From Bacteroidota bacterium (lineage in GTDB: Bacteria > Bacteroidota > Bacteroidia > Bacteroidales > Paludibacteraceae), in the NCBI GenBank assembly GCA_021804525.1, contig JAJZHJ010000062.1:1-7248 (forward strand): 7,248 bases of DNA, in the 5' to 3' direction. The notes under the pieces are model-generated. The model was not told the origin of the DNA and did no database searches. It saw only the letters and a program-made list of their open reading frames with translations. How positions within the stretch are numbered: the stretch's first letter is position 1; every line of letters begins with the position of its first letter. Both the position numbers and the translations under genes were made by a program. Shown piece by piece: positions 6,202 to 7,248 of this stretch.

Positions 6202-6234
6202 AATGGTAAATTGTAAATGAATAAATGGTAAATT
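6202..6234 (+). repeat. AATGGTAAATT direct repeat, 22-bp period
   Basis: The 11-mer AATGGTAAATT occurs exactly at 6202-6212 and 6224-6234, with related TAAATGAATAAAT between. It lies just upstream of the -7 element of the TPR lipoprotein gene, so it may be part of that promoter region or low-complexity filler. Confidence 0.55.
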
Positions 6235-6245
6235 AAAAAAATTTC

Positions 6246-6253
6246 TATCTTTG
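6246..6253 (+). promoter_or_regulatory. -7 promoter element of the TPR lipoprotein gene
   Basis: TATCTTTG is an exact TAnnTTTG match placed 21 nt before the ATG at 6275, which fits a short leader. No TTTG is visible at the usual -33 spacing, where the sequence is an A-rich run. Confidence 0.6.
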
Positions 6254-6274
6254 CTTTTTCTTTGCCTGTTTTCC

Positions 6275-7248
6275 ATGCGCCATTTACTTTTCTTTTTTTC
6301 TCTTTGCCTTTTGGTTGTCTCGTGCGGACACTCTTCGCCGCAGGACAAGGTGTTGCTTGCCCGTGCCGACAGCCTGATGGAAGTGCACCCCGACAGCGCG
6401 TTGACACTACTCAACCACATTACCGACTCCAAATACCTTTCTTCTTCCGCTCACGCGCTCTATGCTCTGTTGATGAGTCAGGCGCTCGACAAAAACAATA
6501 TTGAAGTACAATCCGATTCCCTGATCCGCATTGCCACAGCCTATTATCATGGCAAAAAAGAGTTCTCCCATGCTGGATACGCCTGGTTCTATCTTTCCCG
6601 TGTTGAGGGAAACCGCGGAAATGCCGAAGGACGTGCTGCCGCTTTGCTGAAGGCGCAGTCATATGCTGTCCGAAGCAACAACTATAAGCTGCAAGGATTT
6701 GTTTACGGCGAAAAAGCCCGTGAATACCAGGTTCAGCAACAGCCGGACAGCACGCTGTTTTATTACCGGCTTGCTTATTCGGCTTTTCAAAACGCGGGCG
6801 ACCGGCGCAATGCTACCGTGGGGCTGATCAACATCGCCAACTGCTATTACATGCAGAGCCGGTTCGACAGCGCCTTGGTTTATTTCCATTTAGCCGATGA
6901 AACCGCCCGTTCCTTTCATGAAACTTCCCTGCACACATCCATTTGCCGATTCACCGGTCTGATTGCCTATTGCCAAAAGAACTATCCGTTGGCGTTGCAC
7001 GATCTGAGAATTGCGGCACAAACGCGCGATCAGTACGATTATAGCAAATGGATCGACATGGCCATGATTTATTTGCAAACCAATCAGTTGGACTCGGCTA
7101 AAATCTATTTAAACCGCTGTTATGACCCCCATGAGATGGCTCCTGCCTATTACCGGCTTTGGCAACAGATCAATCAGAAAGAGGGTCATTTGGCTGCGGC
7201 GCTCTATTATGCCGATCGGGTGTCCATCGCGAAGGATTCGTTGAGCGA
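6275..7248 (+). CDS. TPR-repeat lipoprotein, 5' part (runs off window)
   Basis: An open frame from ATG 6275 to the window edge with no stop: 324 codons plus two bases. Residues 1-16 are a signal peptide (MRHLLFFFSL, hydrophobic) ending in the lipobox VVSC with lipidated Cys17. The rest is helical, with tetratricopeptide-like units from about 27 (ARADSLMEVHPDSALTLL), about 157-171 (PDSTLFYYRLAYSAF), about 183-205 (GLINIANCYYMQSRFDSALVYF) and about 259-280 (WIDMAMIYLQTNQLDSAKIYLN). This matches a Bacteroidales family of TPR lipoproteins, some of which continue into a TM helix, coiled coil and DNA-binding domain; the C-terminus here is unseen, so a regulatory role is only possible. Base composition is visibly more GC-rich than the first gene. 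The start is supported by the signal peptide and the upstream -7 box. Confidence 0.85.
   Translation, partial: MRHLLFFFSLCLLVVSCGHSSPQDKVLLARADSLMEVHPDSALTLLNHITDSKYLSSSAHALYALLMSQALDKNNIEVQSDSLIRIATAYYHGKKEFSHAGYAWFYLSRVEGNRGNAEGRAAALLKAQSYAVRSNNYKLQGFVYGEKAREYQVQQQPDSTLFYYRLAYSAFQNAGDRRNATVGLINIANCYYMQSRFDSALVYFHLADETARSFHETSLHTSICRFTGLIAYCQKNYPLALHDLRIAAQTRDQYDYSKWIDMAMIYLQTNQLDSAKIYLNRCYDPHEMAPAYYRLWQQINQKEGHLAAALYYADRVSIAKDSLS

Larger units (their letters stand above)
5503..6274. other. Long intergenic region without a convincing gene
   Basis: About 770 bp between two divergently transcribed lipoprotein genes. I see no supported coding region, tRNA or rRNA. Its left part (5503-5830) is AT-rich and probably holds the promoter and leader of the coiled-coil gene. 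Its middle and right part (about 5840-6235) is purine-rich and made of degenerate short repeats and small hairpins, resembling decayed repetitive DNA. The only open frame of note (6006-6203) has no signal, domain or start context. Confidence 0.7.

Noticed and set aside
6006..6203. 65-codon plus-strand open frame in the intergenic region
   Set aside because: It has no recognisable domain, signal or start context, and overlaps degenerate repeats and two hairpins; likely chance.
6126..6432. Minus-strand open frames across the start of the TPR gene
   Set aside because: They lie antisense to the promoter and signal-peptide region of a well-supported lipoprotein gene and have no family resemblance.
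1..7248. CRISPR array, tRNA/rRNA, integrase, transposase or defence genes
   Set aside because: No regular repeat-spacer series, no recognisable RNA gene and no mobile-element protein were seen on either strand.

Overview
The window looks like a chromosomal segment from a member of the Bacteroidota, probably Bacteroidales. Three genes start just downstream of a perfect TAnnTTTG -7 promoter element and have no Shine-Dalgarno sequence. There are three lipoproteins with Bacteroidota-style signal peptides, a hybrid histidine kinase of a type common in Bacteroides and relatives, and intergenic DNA rich in AT and degenerate short repeats. I cannot name a species.

Layout. Bases 1-136 hold a duplicated leader: the sequence upstream of the first gene, including its ATGAAA start, occurs twice about 90 bp apart, and the first copy ends in a five-codon mini-ORF. 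Bases 137-931 (+) encode a DUF4382-type lipoprotein, followed by a 12-bp perfect-stem hairpin terminator. Bases 1054-3231 (+) encode a 725-residue membrane hybrid kinase (two TM helices, HisKA, HATPase, receiver, Hpt-like domain). Facing it and overlapping its 3' end by 11 bp is an NtrC-type response regulator (3221-4534, -), almost certainly its partner. Upstream of the regulator on the same strand lies a coiled-coil lipoprotein (4627-5502, -) resembling the Bacteroides Cbp1 collagen-binding adhesin family. Bases 5503-6274 hold no convincing gene, only weak hairpins, degenerate repeats and candidate promoters. From 6275 to the window edge runs the 5' part (324 codons) of a TPR lipoprotein gene.

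How they may work together (inference). A signal sensed by the roughly 250-residue extracytoplasmic region of the kinase would pass His330 -> Asp580 -> His683 within the kinase, then to Asp53 of the regulator, which would drive an AAA+ sigma54-type activator. A 13-bp-arm inverted repeat covers the regulator's -7 element and ends 3 bp before its start codon, so autoregulation is plausible. The flanking lipoproteins are candidate outputs or sensors, but nothing in the sequence proves it.

Most unusual points: the kinase receiver lacks about 14 residues where helix alpha2 should be; the regulator has GSFTSA in place of GAFTGA; the two partner genes converge and overlap; the kinase promoter sits so close to its ATG codons that the mRNA may be leaderless; and there is a tandemly duplicated gene leader. 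No complete new system (defence, CRISPR, transposon) is visible.
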